64,000 nucleotides of DNA from Cymbidium sinense (lineage: Eukaryota > Streptophyta > Magnoliopsida > Asparagales > Orchidaceae): assembly GCA_021442155.1 (NCBI GenBank), contig CM038217.1:150047834-150111833 (forward strand). Direction: 5' to 3'. Below the pieces are notes generated by a model. It had not been told where the DNA came from, did not search any database, and saw only the letters and a program-made list of their open reading frames with translations. The position numbers were made by a program, and so were the translations under genes. This document shows positions 24,686 through 36,282 of the stretch, in pieces; the stretch's first letter is position 1, and every line of letters starts with the position of its first letter.

Positions 24686-27330
24686 TGTTGATCCTCTGTT
24701 CATTTCTAGAAAGACCCACTCCCACCTTCTCCCTCTTCGTTTGAGGCTGTCAACCGTTCCCCACCGGTTCAACCTCGCACGACCTCCCTCAACTTCTTCG
24801 CCTCCCTCAACCATAAGGAACTGCACGATCCCACTCTCGTTCACCCAATTTCCTTCAAAATCAAATGTACACCACAAGCGATCAACTCTCTGGTTCACTC
24901 AAACCCTCACTCGCACGATCGACCTTCTCGTTCACTCGATCTCCACATGCGATCCTTAAAGCCAAAAGCCTTCTATTTTCCACCCTCATACGTCTTCTTG
25001 GTTCCTTCAACCACATGAAGTCATATGCAAGGGAAACATCCCGTCTCCTTCAACCACACGATCTCCCTCGATTTCCCTCGATTCAAAGGAAACGAAGCCA
25101 CTCGTAGACTCTCGATTAAGCATTAGCTTGACTCTTTCCCTCAGCCTAATCAATTCCTCCCACCCTCTTTCGCGCGCCTCTACTTCTCTAAATCTTGTAA
25201 ATTTTTCTATCGATAGGATTGAGTAAATCCAGATTTAACTTGCCTGGGATTACAAGTAATGGATCCAAAATTGGTTAAATTAAATCCGACTTGAATCTGC
25301 TCAAATCAACGACCTCTCTCTCCCTGGTTTGATATTTTCTCATCCTTCTCTTATGCACATAGACACTTCTCAAACCATCTTCCCCTCATCCAAAATGCTT
25401 TACACACTTCTCAAAATCACACATAATCCACAGTTGGAGATCCCACTTCATTTATTTTCCTTCTCAATTATCACATTAGTGTACCACACTTCCAAATCCG
25501 ATTATACATTCCCTCCTCTCCTCCAAAATAGATAATGAAATCTCAGAAATACAATTTTGGGATGTGTAGAAATGCTTGAATGTGTAAAAAGAAATGTGTG
25601 GAATTGTATATATACTTGTGTCTTTCTTTTTTGTAGGTTTCAAGACCCTGCTAATGCCTAATAGGGCGTAGTGGGTGCAAAGAGATGGTTGTGATGTCAC
25701 AAGACATCACTAGCTATGCTCAATAGGGCATACAGAGTAAGCCTAAACTGTTATGTGACACCCCTATGCCAAAATGCTGCTGAAATTTTGACTTAATCTA
25801 GGACTTAGAAAAAAAATGAGGAAGCTTAAATATGTGAAAATTATATATGTTTGCTACATGCAGGTGATCGAAGATCCCACTAATGCTTAATAGGGCTTAA
25901 TGGGCATGAAGACTTATGGTTTACATAGTTTCTTACACTCAATAGCATCGGTAAGACAAACAATCATGTATATGGACGATCTTAGAATATTAGAAATTTA
26001 GACTAAAATTTGAGACTTAGATAAATTTAAAGAGAAATCATCTAAACTAAAATTAGATAAAGAAATACATAATAAATATAAAGATAAACATCAAACAAAG
26101 AGAAGAAGAGGAAAAGCACTTCACAAAATTTTTTTTTTCGAGTAAATTAAAAGCTCACCCAAATCTTAAACTAGAATCTCCCTCCTCTTTAAGGTTGGAA
26201 TTAAATGAAAATATAAAATCAATCTCATGATTTAGAAATAAAGTTATCAATTATTAAGCATGACTATTTGCTAAATACTTAAATTTAATGTTTGAGGATG
26301 TTGGTGAGTTGCTTTCATTTGGACAGGTTCCGTTAATAAAACTAAAATCCAATTAGAGAAAATTTCAACTTATTAAAATACTTGAGGAATAATTCTATCA
26401 TATGACAGTAGATCTAATCTATTATTAAACTAATAAAATTGACGGGATCTGAAACAATAAATTAAATGATTAAGCAAACTCATAAACCCCGATGATGGCT
26501 GTGTTGAATGGAGATTTCAACTGGAGGGGATACTTCCATCAAAATGTGATTTAAATTTCAGATTAAATTAATTTAAATTAAGTATCAATTCAAATGTAAA
26601 ATCTAATATATCACTAAGATATTAATGATTAAATGAAATTCAATCCTTAAATACTTAAAGCAAATTCCATTCAATCCACCTTCCATTGCATTAGGTGATG
26701 AATTAAAAAACTCTAACTCAAGGTGATATCAAATGTATTTTACATTTCTCAATCAATCTCATCTAGCAGGACATGGATATCCTCAATGCGTGCGGTTTTA
26801 ATAGCTCAAATATGATGCGATTCACAGAGTCTTACATTCAGTGGTTCTTTGTCAAATGTCATTATATTATGTCCATTTACTATAATATGATCCCTAATTA
26901 CTATGTGAGATGTGAATCATAGAAGATAAAAGCTGTTATTAAGGTAGACTTAGAAACATCTCCAGATAAAAGATTACTTGGGCGTTACTCATAATTTGAT
27001 AGATCCTATGAGATTACTCTCCTCATTTGTGCAGGACCACGGCATAGAGATATTTTATAAAATCTAGATCAAACACGTCATCATTCCACAAAATTATATA
27101 CTTTGAGTTAAATAATTATGAATTTTATAAATTTTAAATCCCAAATTTTAAACTCATCATTACTTGCTCGTTACGCATTTAACGATCTAACTACTAAATT
27201 AATCGAAAGTTCTCTCTCTTGAGAGAGTAATAACTATGGTGTTCTTTATGGAAACCAGAACTAGATCCCAAGTCCTCATCAAATGAGTGAATCTCTGGTA
27301 GTGTCTTCTCTACTATCTTCTTTGAAAATT
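24686..27330 (+). repeat. Probable 3' LTR of the Tat element (right end uncertain)
   Basis: Begins TGTTGATCCTC after the polypurine tract. The first 700 bp are C/T-rich, unlike the flanking AT-rich DNA, as in many U3 regions. A TATA-like word is at 25607-25614. No 5' LTR partner is recognised in the window, so the right end is set only by loss of similarity. About 27240-27330 is related, in inverted orientation, to 57945-58080, which suggests a second relic of the same family. Confidence 0.45.
25541..26035. repeat. Imperfect tandem duplication of about 240 bp
   Basis: The segment around 25620-25700 (gtaggtttcaagaccc, ctaatgcctaatagggc) recurs at 25858-25905 (caggtgatcgaagatccc, ctaatgcttaatagggc). 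Flanking words match at about the same spacing. It lies inside the putative LTR. Confidence 0.5.
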
Positions 27331-28470
27331 ACAACCAAAATCATAATCTTTGATTTGAAACATAGAATATCAATAAAATATATAAATTTTTCTAAGTACT
27401 CAAAGAAGACCTAAAAGACCCAAATATGAAGGAAAAAATGACCTGTATACTTTGTGTCGAGCCTTTGTAAGTTCAATATTTGTTCTAAAAATTAGTCATA
27501 TGTGGAATCTGTTCTGCTCGATATAGAAAATTAACAGTAAATTGCAACTGAGTTGCAAGGTTTGCTTTCTTCCAGTGTAGTTAGTGGCCGCACGAGATGT
27601 GGATTGGCATTCTTGAGGTAATGAGTGGACTATGAAAAGAATTCAAAGCTCTCGTCAAGTATCAACCCACTCAAGCTTCCCTGAAACTCTTTCATGATGG
27701 CCGATGATTGCGACAACTTAATATTATCCATGATATGTGATGCTCCTTGTTTGTTCGTCATTTTCTATTAAGTTCTTATTTTTGGTATTATTATTAGAGT
27801 TGTTAGAATTATTTATTATTATATAATATTAAATTTATGTCTACTATTTATATTAGAAATACATAGCATTTCTTAATATATCCTCATTAAGTCATTATCG
27901 ATGATATTTTTATTATTAATTTTCTCTATTACTGTTATTTATTACTTATATATATTATTCAATTTGATAAAGATCATTATAACGCTAATTGTTTAACATA
28001 ATAGTAGATAATATACCAAAATAAGTTGAATATCATATCAAAACTTTGAACCCATGAGTTGGTTGAGGGTTAAAGGGGGAGTGCACTTCTGTTGGCATTT
28101 TTTCTCTCTTAAGTAATCATACAACTTCATATCCTATTTTGATTTTTATTCAATTTTAGAAACTATTGTATGCATTTTGGTCATCAATCATTATATTTGT
28201 GTTTCTCTCCTTTTCCAAGTATTTACAGTGATGTCTAGGAAGGAGGCGATGCCCCTAAAAAAATCTAGCTCTTATGAATTCAATAATTTTTTCATGTAAT
28301 TTTCAGTAATGATATTATCATTTTGATCATTTTTGTTATCTTGTTTGAAATTAATTGAAGTATATGTATATAATTACACGGTTATAACAACATTGTTGCC
28401 TCATAAGACCACATGAAAAGATTTGATTCAGGAAAAGTTATTATTGTATACTTCATAATTGATTTTTTTA
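27331..28470. other. AT-rich intergenic DNA, no gene seen
   Basis: No coding similarity, RNA gene or clear element is seen. Long AT-rich runs occur at 27770-28020. Confidence 0.5.
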
Positions 28471-28693
28471 AGGCATTTATACACTTATCACATAATTCTT
28501 ATATATTTAAATATCTAATACCTAAAATTTAATATTTACATACATAACACTCAAATTCTTAATATCACTATCTTTTAAAAATGGATGCAACTTTTCATAC
28601 ATAAAGTGTTCCGTGTTTTAAATTTAAATATCATTTTCTTTATGTTAGATATATGAATACATAAAAATTGTGTAGTTTGTATGTAAATCTTCC
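28471..28693. mobile_element. Diverged Mutator-like MITE, copy 1
   Basis: It matches the intact copy at 32273-32512 along its length. The left end has catttatacac, cataattctt and atatctaatacctaaa. The right end has gttagatatatg, aatacataaaaattg and gtatgtaaatc. The terminal G/C pentamers are lost. Confidence 0.7.
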
Positions 28694-28740
28694 TAATTTT
28701 TTTTTAAAATTGTTGAATTCATAAGAACTAGATTTTTTTA

Positions 28741-28960
28741 GGGGCATTTATATATATATATATATATATATATATCTTATACAAAAAGTTTAATATTTAC
28801 ATAAATAAAATCCAAATATTTAATATTATATCTAAAATAGTATCATCATTAATTTTTTAAAATAAAATTCACCTTTTCATGCATTAAAAATTTATTATAT
28901 TTATAAATATCAAATTTTAGATATTAGATATGCTATGTTTTATGTATATACATCTTCTTC
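28741..28960. mobile_element. Diverged Mutator-like MITE, copy 2, with TA expansion
   Basis: Starts GGGGCATTTA, then an uninterrupted TA run (28749-28775) replaces the normal left terminal sequence. The interior matches the family: tttaatatttacataaata, caccttttcatgcat and atattagatatgc. It ends near catcttcttc. Confidence 0.6.
28749..28775. repeat. TA dinucleotide microsatellite
   Basis: A run of about 13 TA units inside MITE copy 2. Confidence 0.9.
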
Positions 28961-30282
28961 TTTTTTAATAAGGAATTTGTTCGGAAATAGTCGAATAATC
29001 AAAATTTTAATGGCGAGAATGTGGAAAACAATAACACTATGCCTATGAAAGCAGCTAATTTTGATGCCAAATATGACTGCTCGTCACCTTAATTAGACCG
29101 ATCTTGGCTTTGTCGTCAAGAAAAAAAGACATAGGAGAAATAATTATTATTAGTTACAAAATTTTTTTTATGCTGAGAGTTTCAATAGATTTGAGAGAAT
29201 AATAACAATCACCATAAAATTAAATCAATCAAAATATTACTGAACATGACAATTTTTTTATTAAGCTTAAAATCAATTAATTACTATATTCCTTTCTTTT
29301 TTATCGTATAATAATCTCAGACATCAAACAAAATTTCACTTAATAAAGAAAATCATTTTTTAAACATGAAAGTAATTTATATTTGTTGCGGAAAACTCAG
29401 AATGAATAAAACTTAACGCTTAATTTCATTGGAAATCAAAGATGCATTATAGTAAAAAGAGAATAAACTCAATTTTTATGTGAAAAAATCCAGAAATGGG
29501 GAAAAATTATGAGAATTAGTAAAAAATCTTTCTCTATATATCTTTTGGAATCTGAGTTTTCTTCCGACAACGGATTACAAGGTATGTGAAAATGATAATT
29601 GAATTAGACCGATCAAATATGCACAGTAGGATCGACGGTTGTTAGTTGACACAACAATTGGCTGATAATTGATAATAATAATTTAATTAATTTGAATTTC
29701 TCTCCCTTTTCTTGCTTCTAACTCTTTCTCCCTCCCATTTCATTTAATAAAGAATGGAGTCATATTTATAAGATTTTGGAAGTATTTTGGTCATTAAAAA
29801 TCAAAACACTCCATCGGATGATGTATATTGATTCATTTGATCATATATATTTTTTTGGTGAATACGTCAAACGATCTTGATTTGAGTGATCTTACGTTAA
29901 TTCATTTATTAAGCCTCGATTATAAATTCACAATTTGGAAGTTATTTGATTATCCAATTAGTATCGAAATTTTTTGTAGTTTTTTTAATTGAATTTGCTT
30001 TTATTTCAGTTTAGTGGCGTTGAACTTCTTTTGAGATATTTAATTATTATGCAAAATAATATATGTACATTATTTTAAAATTTCATGTGTGATATATCAA
30101 TGTTATTTCTTTTTAATTAATAATCATAACTGATTGCTGTTAAATTATTAAGAATTATATTGCATTAATAATAATTTTAATAATTGAAGATGTATAGGAA
30201 TCTACTAATTCAATTTCAATAATTTTTAAAATTAAAAAATAATAATTATAATTAAAATTATAATTAAATTTATATTTATTTT
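28961..30282. other. AT-rich DNA upstream of the GH27 gene, no gene seen
   Basis: No recognisable feature. Simple A/T runs only. Confidence 0.5.
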
Positions 30283-30560
30283 TGAGGAATTTACGAAAAC
30301 ATTATATAAGTTTAAGTATTTATACATCTATTAGAAAACTTTCAATATTTACTTATATATCATTTTAATGTAACAATCATATCAAAATTTAATAATTTAT
30401 GTATGAGATGATATATCTTATTTTATGAAATATAATATTGATTTTATTTCTATATAATATAAATATTTAGATATTATTTAAATAAATATTATAATTTTAA
30501 TATTTTATATATAAATATATAAAAACTATATAATATTTATGTAAATATTCTTATTTTTAA
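30283..30560. mobile_element. Very diverged MITE of the same family, copy 3 (tentative)
   Basis: Contains family words in the expected order: ggaatttacg, agtatttatacatct, caatatttacttatatatca, then tatataaatatataaaaac and tttatgtaaatattc near the right end. Similarity is weak because the whole region is nearly pure A/T. Confidence 0.35.
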
Positions 30561-30732
30561 TATTGATCTTTGAATTCAATTGACTTACATCAGAAATTTA
30601 ACTGATATCTTCTGTGACGCGAGTGCTAAATCTACCTGTCGGTAACGGCAGCCTTTCCAGGAGTCAGGATGGGGCCGAGAAACCTCTGTTTGATTCCGGG
30701 CCTCATTTGAGAGAGAGAGAGTGTGTAAGAGA
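30561..30732 (+). promoter_or_regulatory. Proximal promoter / 5' leader of the GH27 gene
   Basis: GC content rises sharply at about 30610. A TATATAAATATATAAAAA stretch is at about 30506-30523, but it lies in the diverged MITE region and cannot be assigned as the TATA box with confidence. A GA run (30711-30720) precedes the start codon, as in many plant leaders. A short upstream ORF lies inside (next entry). The transcription start is not determinable. Confidence 0.4.
30669..30710 (+). promoter_or_regulatory. Possible 13-codon upstream ORF
   Basis: ATG at 30669 runs 13 codons to TGA at 30708-30710, 22 bases before the main start at 30733. If transcribed in the leader it could lower translation of the main frame. 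No conservation can be judged here. Confidence 0.3.
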
Positions 30733-30908
30733 ATGTCCTCTCATTTCCTTTTCTTCTTCATCGCCGCCATTTCTCCGGCCATCGCCGGGACAATCAGTCC
30801 TCTTTCGGACGACCCTCAGAACTCCAAATCCAGAATCCAACTCTTCGACACTTCTAACTATGGAATGCTTCAGCTCAGCAACGGTTTGGCCTTAACTCCT
30901 CAGATGGG
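30733..30908 (+). CDS. AGAL3: GH27 exon 1: signal peptide and N-terminus
   Basis: 58 codons plus two bases, ending in the split Gly before WNSWNF. It begins MSSHFLFFFIAAISPAIAG, a clear secretory signal with a likely cut after the small-residue stretch. It then reads through SRIQLFDTSNYG to LSNGLALTPQM. Donor GTTCGT at 30909 is weak but in phase. Confidence 0.85.
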
Positions 30909-31167
30909 GTTCGTTTCTTTTCATTCTTTTGTCATGCATTTTCAGTTTACATGTTCTTTCTTCGCGGTGGACGGCGATTGATTTTTGTTATCTGTAATCA
31001 CCCCGCTTTTTGTTCTTACCTATTACGTATGGTATTATCATCGAATTCGGCATTTATTTGACCATATTTTTCGATCCAAATATCACTGCTTTTGATGTTT
31101 CGTGGAGGGATTTGCTTACCCTTATTTATTATTATTATTTTTTTGTGTGGTCCTTGATGGGCGGCAG

Positions 31168-31226
31168 ATGGAACAGCTGGAATTTTTTTGCGTGCCAAAT
31201 CAACGAGACAGTAATTAAGGAGACAG
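31168..31226 (+). CDS. AGAL3: GH27 exon 2
   Basis: Acceptor GGCAG at 31163-31167 and donor GTATGC at 31227. Encodes WNSWNFFACQINETVIKET, the first beta strand and the substrate-pocket Trp of GH27. Phase joins to exon 1 (GG|A) and exon 3 (G|CT). Confidence 0.9.
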
Positions 31227-32263
31227 GTATGCTCCTTTAGATATGTTGTTTTTGATTTATATTCGTTTGGTCCGTAATAGATTTACTTTTTTTTGTTTAT
31301 CTCAATAGAAGCACGCGGGGTGAGGACAGTTTTTTAAAAGAAAGTTAAGATTGATGAATTTATGAGAAGATAATTTTGTTAGCTTATTTTTATCGAAATA
31401 GAATAGATAACTTATATATTTTATTTATAATGATCTTTGTTAAATTTCTGGTACTTATCTAATTTTTTTAATTAAAATTTTTTTAGTAGACATCAGAATC
31501 ATATAGCCATATCTTAAAACTTTTGACGAATGAAATTTAATTTCATTGCATTGTCAAAATTTAGAGACAGTCATTTTAAGCAAGAATTGCATATTGCTCA
31601 GCTTCCTTCATCATAATGCTGAGCCACGAATGATGCCTGCGTCATTGTGGGAAGGCTTTCATCTCTGGTGTTAATCAATCTAGCTCCCATTTGGTCATTT
31701 CTTGAGGCTATGATCAACGTCTTTTTCTTCACGGTTGTCTTCTTCTTCTTTTGTTTGTTACTGTGCAGAATGTTGTTGATAAAAAAGATGATACTATTAG
31801 GATAAAAAATGTGAACAAGGATGGTACCCCTGTCATGGGTTTTTGTATTGGCATGGAGGCTATTGTATGACTATTATGAGGAAATTTCAATTTGATACGG
31901 AGTGATTGTATCACTTTCATGTGGATTCCATCTAAGATTAGAATGTGATCATTGATTGTAGGATTGGCCAAGTTAAATATTAGAGTTGCTCTTGATACTC
32001 AACATCTAGTTGGCATTGTGATATAGCTTGAAGGCTGCCTTTTGCTTTTGTGCTAAATGTATTAATAGCAAGTATTATTTTGTTTGAATCTCATGATTTA
32101 TCATTGATATTGGAATGGTTCAAATAAGTTCTCTATTCGTCCTATGTTTCCTTTCTAGTAGTATTACTAGGAATTGTAAGTTGTATTTGGTTGAGTTAAT
32201 TTAAAGCAGATAAAGTGATGCCCAAGATTTGTACCACCATAGGTACATGATCGTTATTATTAT

Positions 32264-32272
32264 AAATATTTA
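32264..32272. repeat. Left 9-bp target-site duplication of the MITE
   Basis: AAATATTTA, repeated exactly at 32513-32521 on the other side of the element. Confidence 0.85.
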
Positions 32273-32512
32273 GGGGGATTTACATACATACCACACAATT
32301 CTTATGCATTTACATATCTAACACCTAAAGTTAGATATTTACTTATCTAACACTTTTCTATGCTTAAAAAAGTGCATTTCACTTTTAAAAAGTGAATAAA
32401 GTATATTTTTGATGTGATATTGAAAATTAGGGTGTTATATATGTAAAAATTGAAGTTTAGGTGTTAGATATGTAAATACATAAGAATTGTGTGGTATGTA
32501 TATAAATCCCCC
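32273..32512. mobile_element. Mutator-like MITE, intact copy, 240 bp
   Basis: Starts GGGGGATTTACATACATACC and ends with the near-perfect reverse complement. The inverted terminal repeats are about 56 bp with two mismatches. A perfect 9-bp duplication flanks it. Long TIRs with a 9-bp target duplication are the signature of Mutator-like elements. It has no coding capacity. It sits in intron 2 of the GH27 gene, is the best-preserved of five family members in the window, and so is probably the youngest. Confidence 0.9.
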
Positions 32513-32521
32513 AAATATTTA
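32513..32521. repeat. Right 9-bp target-site duplication of the MITE
   Basis: AAATATTTA, identical to 32264-32272. Confidence 0.85.
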
Positions 32522-35500
32522 TAAGCTTCATAGGCATAAGCTAGTTTATGATTTCACAACTATGAGACTAATGATAGCTAGTAAATCTGCCTTTCCTTTG
32601 CTATCTACTTCATTGAAATTTGAATCCATTGAATTGACATCAATCTATGGTCAACGTCCAAAATAGTTTAGTTACATGATTGGGTAGGTGAAACGCATTA
32701 CACTTCCAAGATATTAGTGAAGCTCATGATTGTTATATGCTAATAATAGAGATATAAATTGGTGGCAAAAGTAACATCAAATTCTTAGAATATGAGGTCT
32801 ATATAGCCTATAATACATAGTTATACATATTAAATTATATAAAAATAGCAGATTTAGTGAGATCAGTAGGAATTTAGTTGTTGCACTAACTTTGGAATGA
32901 ATCATCCAATTCATTACAATAGATTTTGACATTATTTATTTATTGAAATTTCTTTAACCCTTTTTTCATCTTGCCTACATATTTTGTGAGTTTTTTAAGG
33001 CATTCAAAATATGTTGAATTTTGGAGATGAAAATATAGATTAACTTATATTCATGTAATTTTCTTTGATATGTCATTGGGGTATGGTATATGTAGAGCCC
33101 AAAACATGCAATACATGCAAATATCTAACTATGTTCACCCTAGAAGGCTTCATCACCTCTTTGTATTTAAATGTACAAGTATTGTTGCATTAATAAGTAG
33201 GCTGGAAATATGCAAAAATCCTCGAACAAAGCAGATACCGCAAATGAATTTCAGAGCTTAATATATCAAGCTTTGAAAGGAATCAATAATAAAGAGGATG
33301 CAAACACAAACACATTGAGTTAATTCTACGTTGGTTGTGTTCATGTACTGTAAATATCCATTGAAACCACTGTAACAACATACAGGCCTGTGAACGTGTT
33401 CGCCCATATTAGGATTTATTAGAAGATGATATAACTTCATGAATTGGGATTGATCCCAGTAGCTCACTGCACTAATTTGATCATGTGGGTCAATGCAAAC
33501 AACGTTGTTGCCAACAAGTTCATGTCTATTTGTTTGTAAACTTAAGTATGATACTTGTATTTTTGAGAGTGACTATCATCTCTTCAAATGATAAGTGAAA
33601 GGTGTCTATTTAAGGTGACTAATATTCCACCAAGGCTATTAATAGATTGTGATCTAACAAAATATATTGAATATACTAAACACTAGCGACACCTGCAATC
33701 TCAATGTATTATTGAATCCAAATTACTTAATCTAAAACTCAATTATATGGTGATGAGAGTATTGGATTCTTTGTTATTGATTAGAGGCGGGCTAGTATCA
33801 AAATTTTGGTACTGTCATGATTTTATTCTTTTCTATTGAAATGTCATTTTTGCTACAATTAAAAGTTATAATAAAAATAGTTTGCCCTTCAATAAGACAA
33901 GTTAACTAGTACTAAATCATAGTCAAATCATGCTTCTTTTATGATGGGAGATAGCCCCTTCATTTGACAAATCAAATCAAGATAACTTTTCTAGTGGGAG
34001 AATTTGTTTTTTTTTTTTTTTTGTAATAGCTATTTAAATGCTTAGTTAAACTCACTGAAAGAATGGTTGGGGTAGGTGGATTTCTACTTTGTTTAATTAC
34101 TACGTTAACTGTAAACATCTATTATGATGGTTAAGAATGTTCCATTGATGCTATAATATGGTTGTGAGCTTACAATTGCAAAAGATTTCACATCATGGTA
34201 TTGTCTTAGGAACAACAAATCAATACAAGCATCCATTAGGTATAAACTAATAGATCTAAAACAAGAATTCTTTGTGCTTTGAATCTTAGTATGGATAGCA
34301 ATGAGGTGAATCTAATTTGAAATCATCTAATTAATGGTAGATTTATAGCCACACATGTGCTGATAAAATCTATGAAATTGTGCTATTAGAAACCCACTTG
34401 CATGTCCTTATCTTGTTTGTTGAGTGCCCACTCAAACTAATGATTATTAGGTCATTTGACTGATGTAGCCCTATAAGGCGTTGTTATGCTGAGTCAAGAA
34501 TCTGTCATACGGGATAGAGTGGGCAACTATCTAGACACCTTCTTAATGCTTTATATTTTGGGTAAGCACTTGTATTTAATTGGATACCTTTTGATCATAT
34601 ATTTTGCTAATTCATTCTAATGAGACATTCTAACGTGCAAATCAATGTGTACAAGTGGTAATGAGAATGAGCCAAGTACTTTAAGATGTAAGTCAACACC
34701 CCAAAATAGTGTTGACTTAGGCACATATTACTCGTTAACCATCGAAATGAATGAGAAAAATAATGACATAGTTTATGCAATAAAGGTAGTTATCTAGTTT
34801 TGAATCAGAAGAAAATGATGATAAAATTTCAGGCATATAGATATCATAACAGAATGAGCTAAAAGGACATCCCTACAGAAAGGATTTTTGCAATAGTAGA
34901 TATGGCTACTGAGAAGATGGCAATTAATGTGGGGACAAGCTTCCGATTGCTGGGTGGTTAGTTCCCCTTTATAAGTCACCATTTTGCACATAGTACATGT
35001 AGCTCTTGTGCGTGCACTACATGTAGACCTTGTCTTAATTCTGACACTTAACAATGTTTCAAAATTTGCTTCCTTGGCATCCTCACCCTGCAGTCTCCCA
35101 TCCGAAAAGCTGCTGCTGCTTGACTTCTCCCATAACTCAAGGGCTTAATTTGAAGCATCGAAACTCAAAACTTCTCTCCATCTCCACCTAATGCTCGAGC
35201 CCGCATCTTGCAAATAATCAAATTTAAACTAAAACTTTAATTCCTTAAGATTTATGCTGTTAAATCAAAAACAAATCTAAAATTAAACCAATTTGTTGCA
35301 TCAGTTCGGCTTGGTTTAATATAATGGTGGTTTGATTTTAGTTTTAGGTTTGATTAATCATCTTATTTTTGTTTAGTTTTAATTATTGGTCTGTTTGGAA
35401 CCAAACAGAACAATATATCCTCGTCGCAAATATTCCTCGTAATGATGTTTGGTTACAAGAAACTATCACAGGAGGATCAGGCCACAAGAACCTCTCCAAG

Positions 35501-36137
35501 AGCAATTCAGGTTACAAGAAATTATTTAGGGGAGTTCTATGCCACATAAAATCCCTCTGGATTGTCATATGCTATATCGGGGAGGTTGTGGACCTGAGGT
35601 CCTCTTTCATTGAGGATCTTGGTTAGCAAAACTCCTAATGGTCTGGGATATCAAAACTGTATCCAATTTAGTTATTTAAAACTTGGTTCAAATCATCATA
35701 AACTTAAGACTAGCATACTATGAAAAAAAATGGTAGAAATGGGATTCATCAAGCTCAACAAATCCATGACAACATACTGAAAGAAATGCTAAAACATCTG
35801 TGCATCAGTCACAATCCTACTCGACAGTTTAGCTTGGGATGTACACAGAATGCCTGATACTAGGAGCACACAAGTTTCCCTACCAATCACGTGGCACAGA
35901 GCTTACTACATTCTGTGTGTGTTTCAGGGCTGCAGTGGCCACGTACGGCCTAGTAGTCCTGAGTTGGGTTGCACTTCAGTGCATACTCTTCCACAGGCAG
36001 CTGCTATGCATTATCTCATGTTTCAGGTTGTCTGGGAAAATGTTTCATTTCATGTTGGATGATTAAGGTCTATTTGAAATGTAATTCGTGTTTCTTCTTT
36101 AATGGCTGTAATGTTGATCTTTCTTTTGTATGTGCAG

Positions 36138-36200
36138 CTGATGCACTGATCTCAACTGATTTAGGCATAGGGAAGTTATTTTAGATTTGTTGAAACATAG
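36138..36200 (+). pseudogene. AGAL3: GH27 exon 3, damaged
   Basis: After acceptor TGTGCAG it encodes ADALISTDLGIGKLF, then TAG at 36180-36182 and TGA at 36189-36191, then AAC ATA G, which matches the expected NI before DDCW in exon 4. The exon length keeps phase with exon 4 (20 full codons), but relative to the family it has about two extra codons and scrambled residues where KLGY.YVNI is expected. The following bases are ATTCAT, so the GT donor is gone. No alternative GT in or near the exon gives an open join to exon 4. Confidence 0.75.
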
Positions 36201-36247
36201 ATTCATATGCCACTCTTTTTGATATTTTAATTTTTCTGTCCTGACAG

Positions 36248-36282
36248 ATGATTGTTGGTCTTCTCTATTGCGCAATATAAAG
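36248..36282 (+). CDS. AGAL3: GH27 exon 4 (35 bp)
   Basis: Acceptor TGACAG and donor GTCTGT. Encodes DDCWSSLLRNIK when the G of exon 3 is added. The DDCW motif contributes substrate-binding aspartates in GH27. It lies only 47 bp after exon 3, too short for a normal plant intron, so the exon 3-4 interval may carry a deletion. Confidence 0.85.

Larger units (their letters stand above)
31227..36137 (+). other. Intron 2 of the GH27 gene (4.9 kb)
   Basis: Apart from the MITE at 32273-32512 and a poly-T run at about 34006-34022, nothing is recognised. A palindromic GTTTGGAACCAAAC lies near 35393. Short frames at 35839-36062 are unassigned. Confidence 0.6.

Noticed and set aside
24509..24898. 129-codon frame on the - strand around the polypurine tract
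   Set aside because: Tat elements can carry antisense ORFs near here, but this frame spans the polypurine tract and LTR start and shows no recognisable domain, so I treat it as chance.
25607..25614. TATATATA as LTR promoter
   Set aside because: The LTR limits are unknown and such words are frequent in this AT-rich window. It is mentioned only within the LTR entry.
35839..36062. Three overlapping frames in intron 2, including a stretch with SPELGCTSVHTLPQAAAMHY
   Set aside because: The composition looks slightly more coding-like than the surroundings, but I recognise no family and all three frames are open, which argues for chance.
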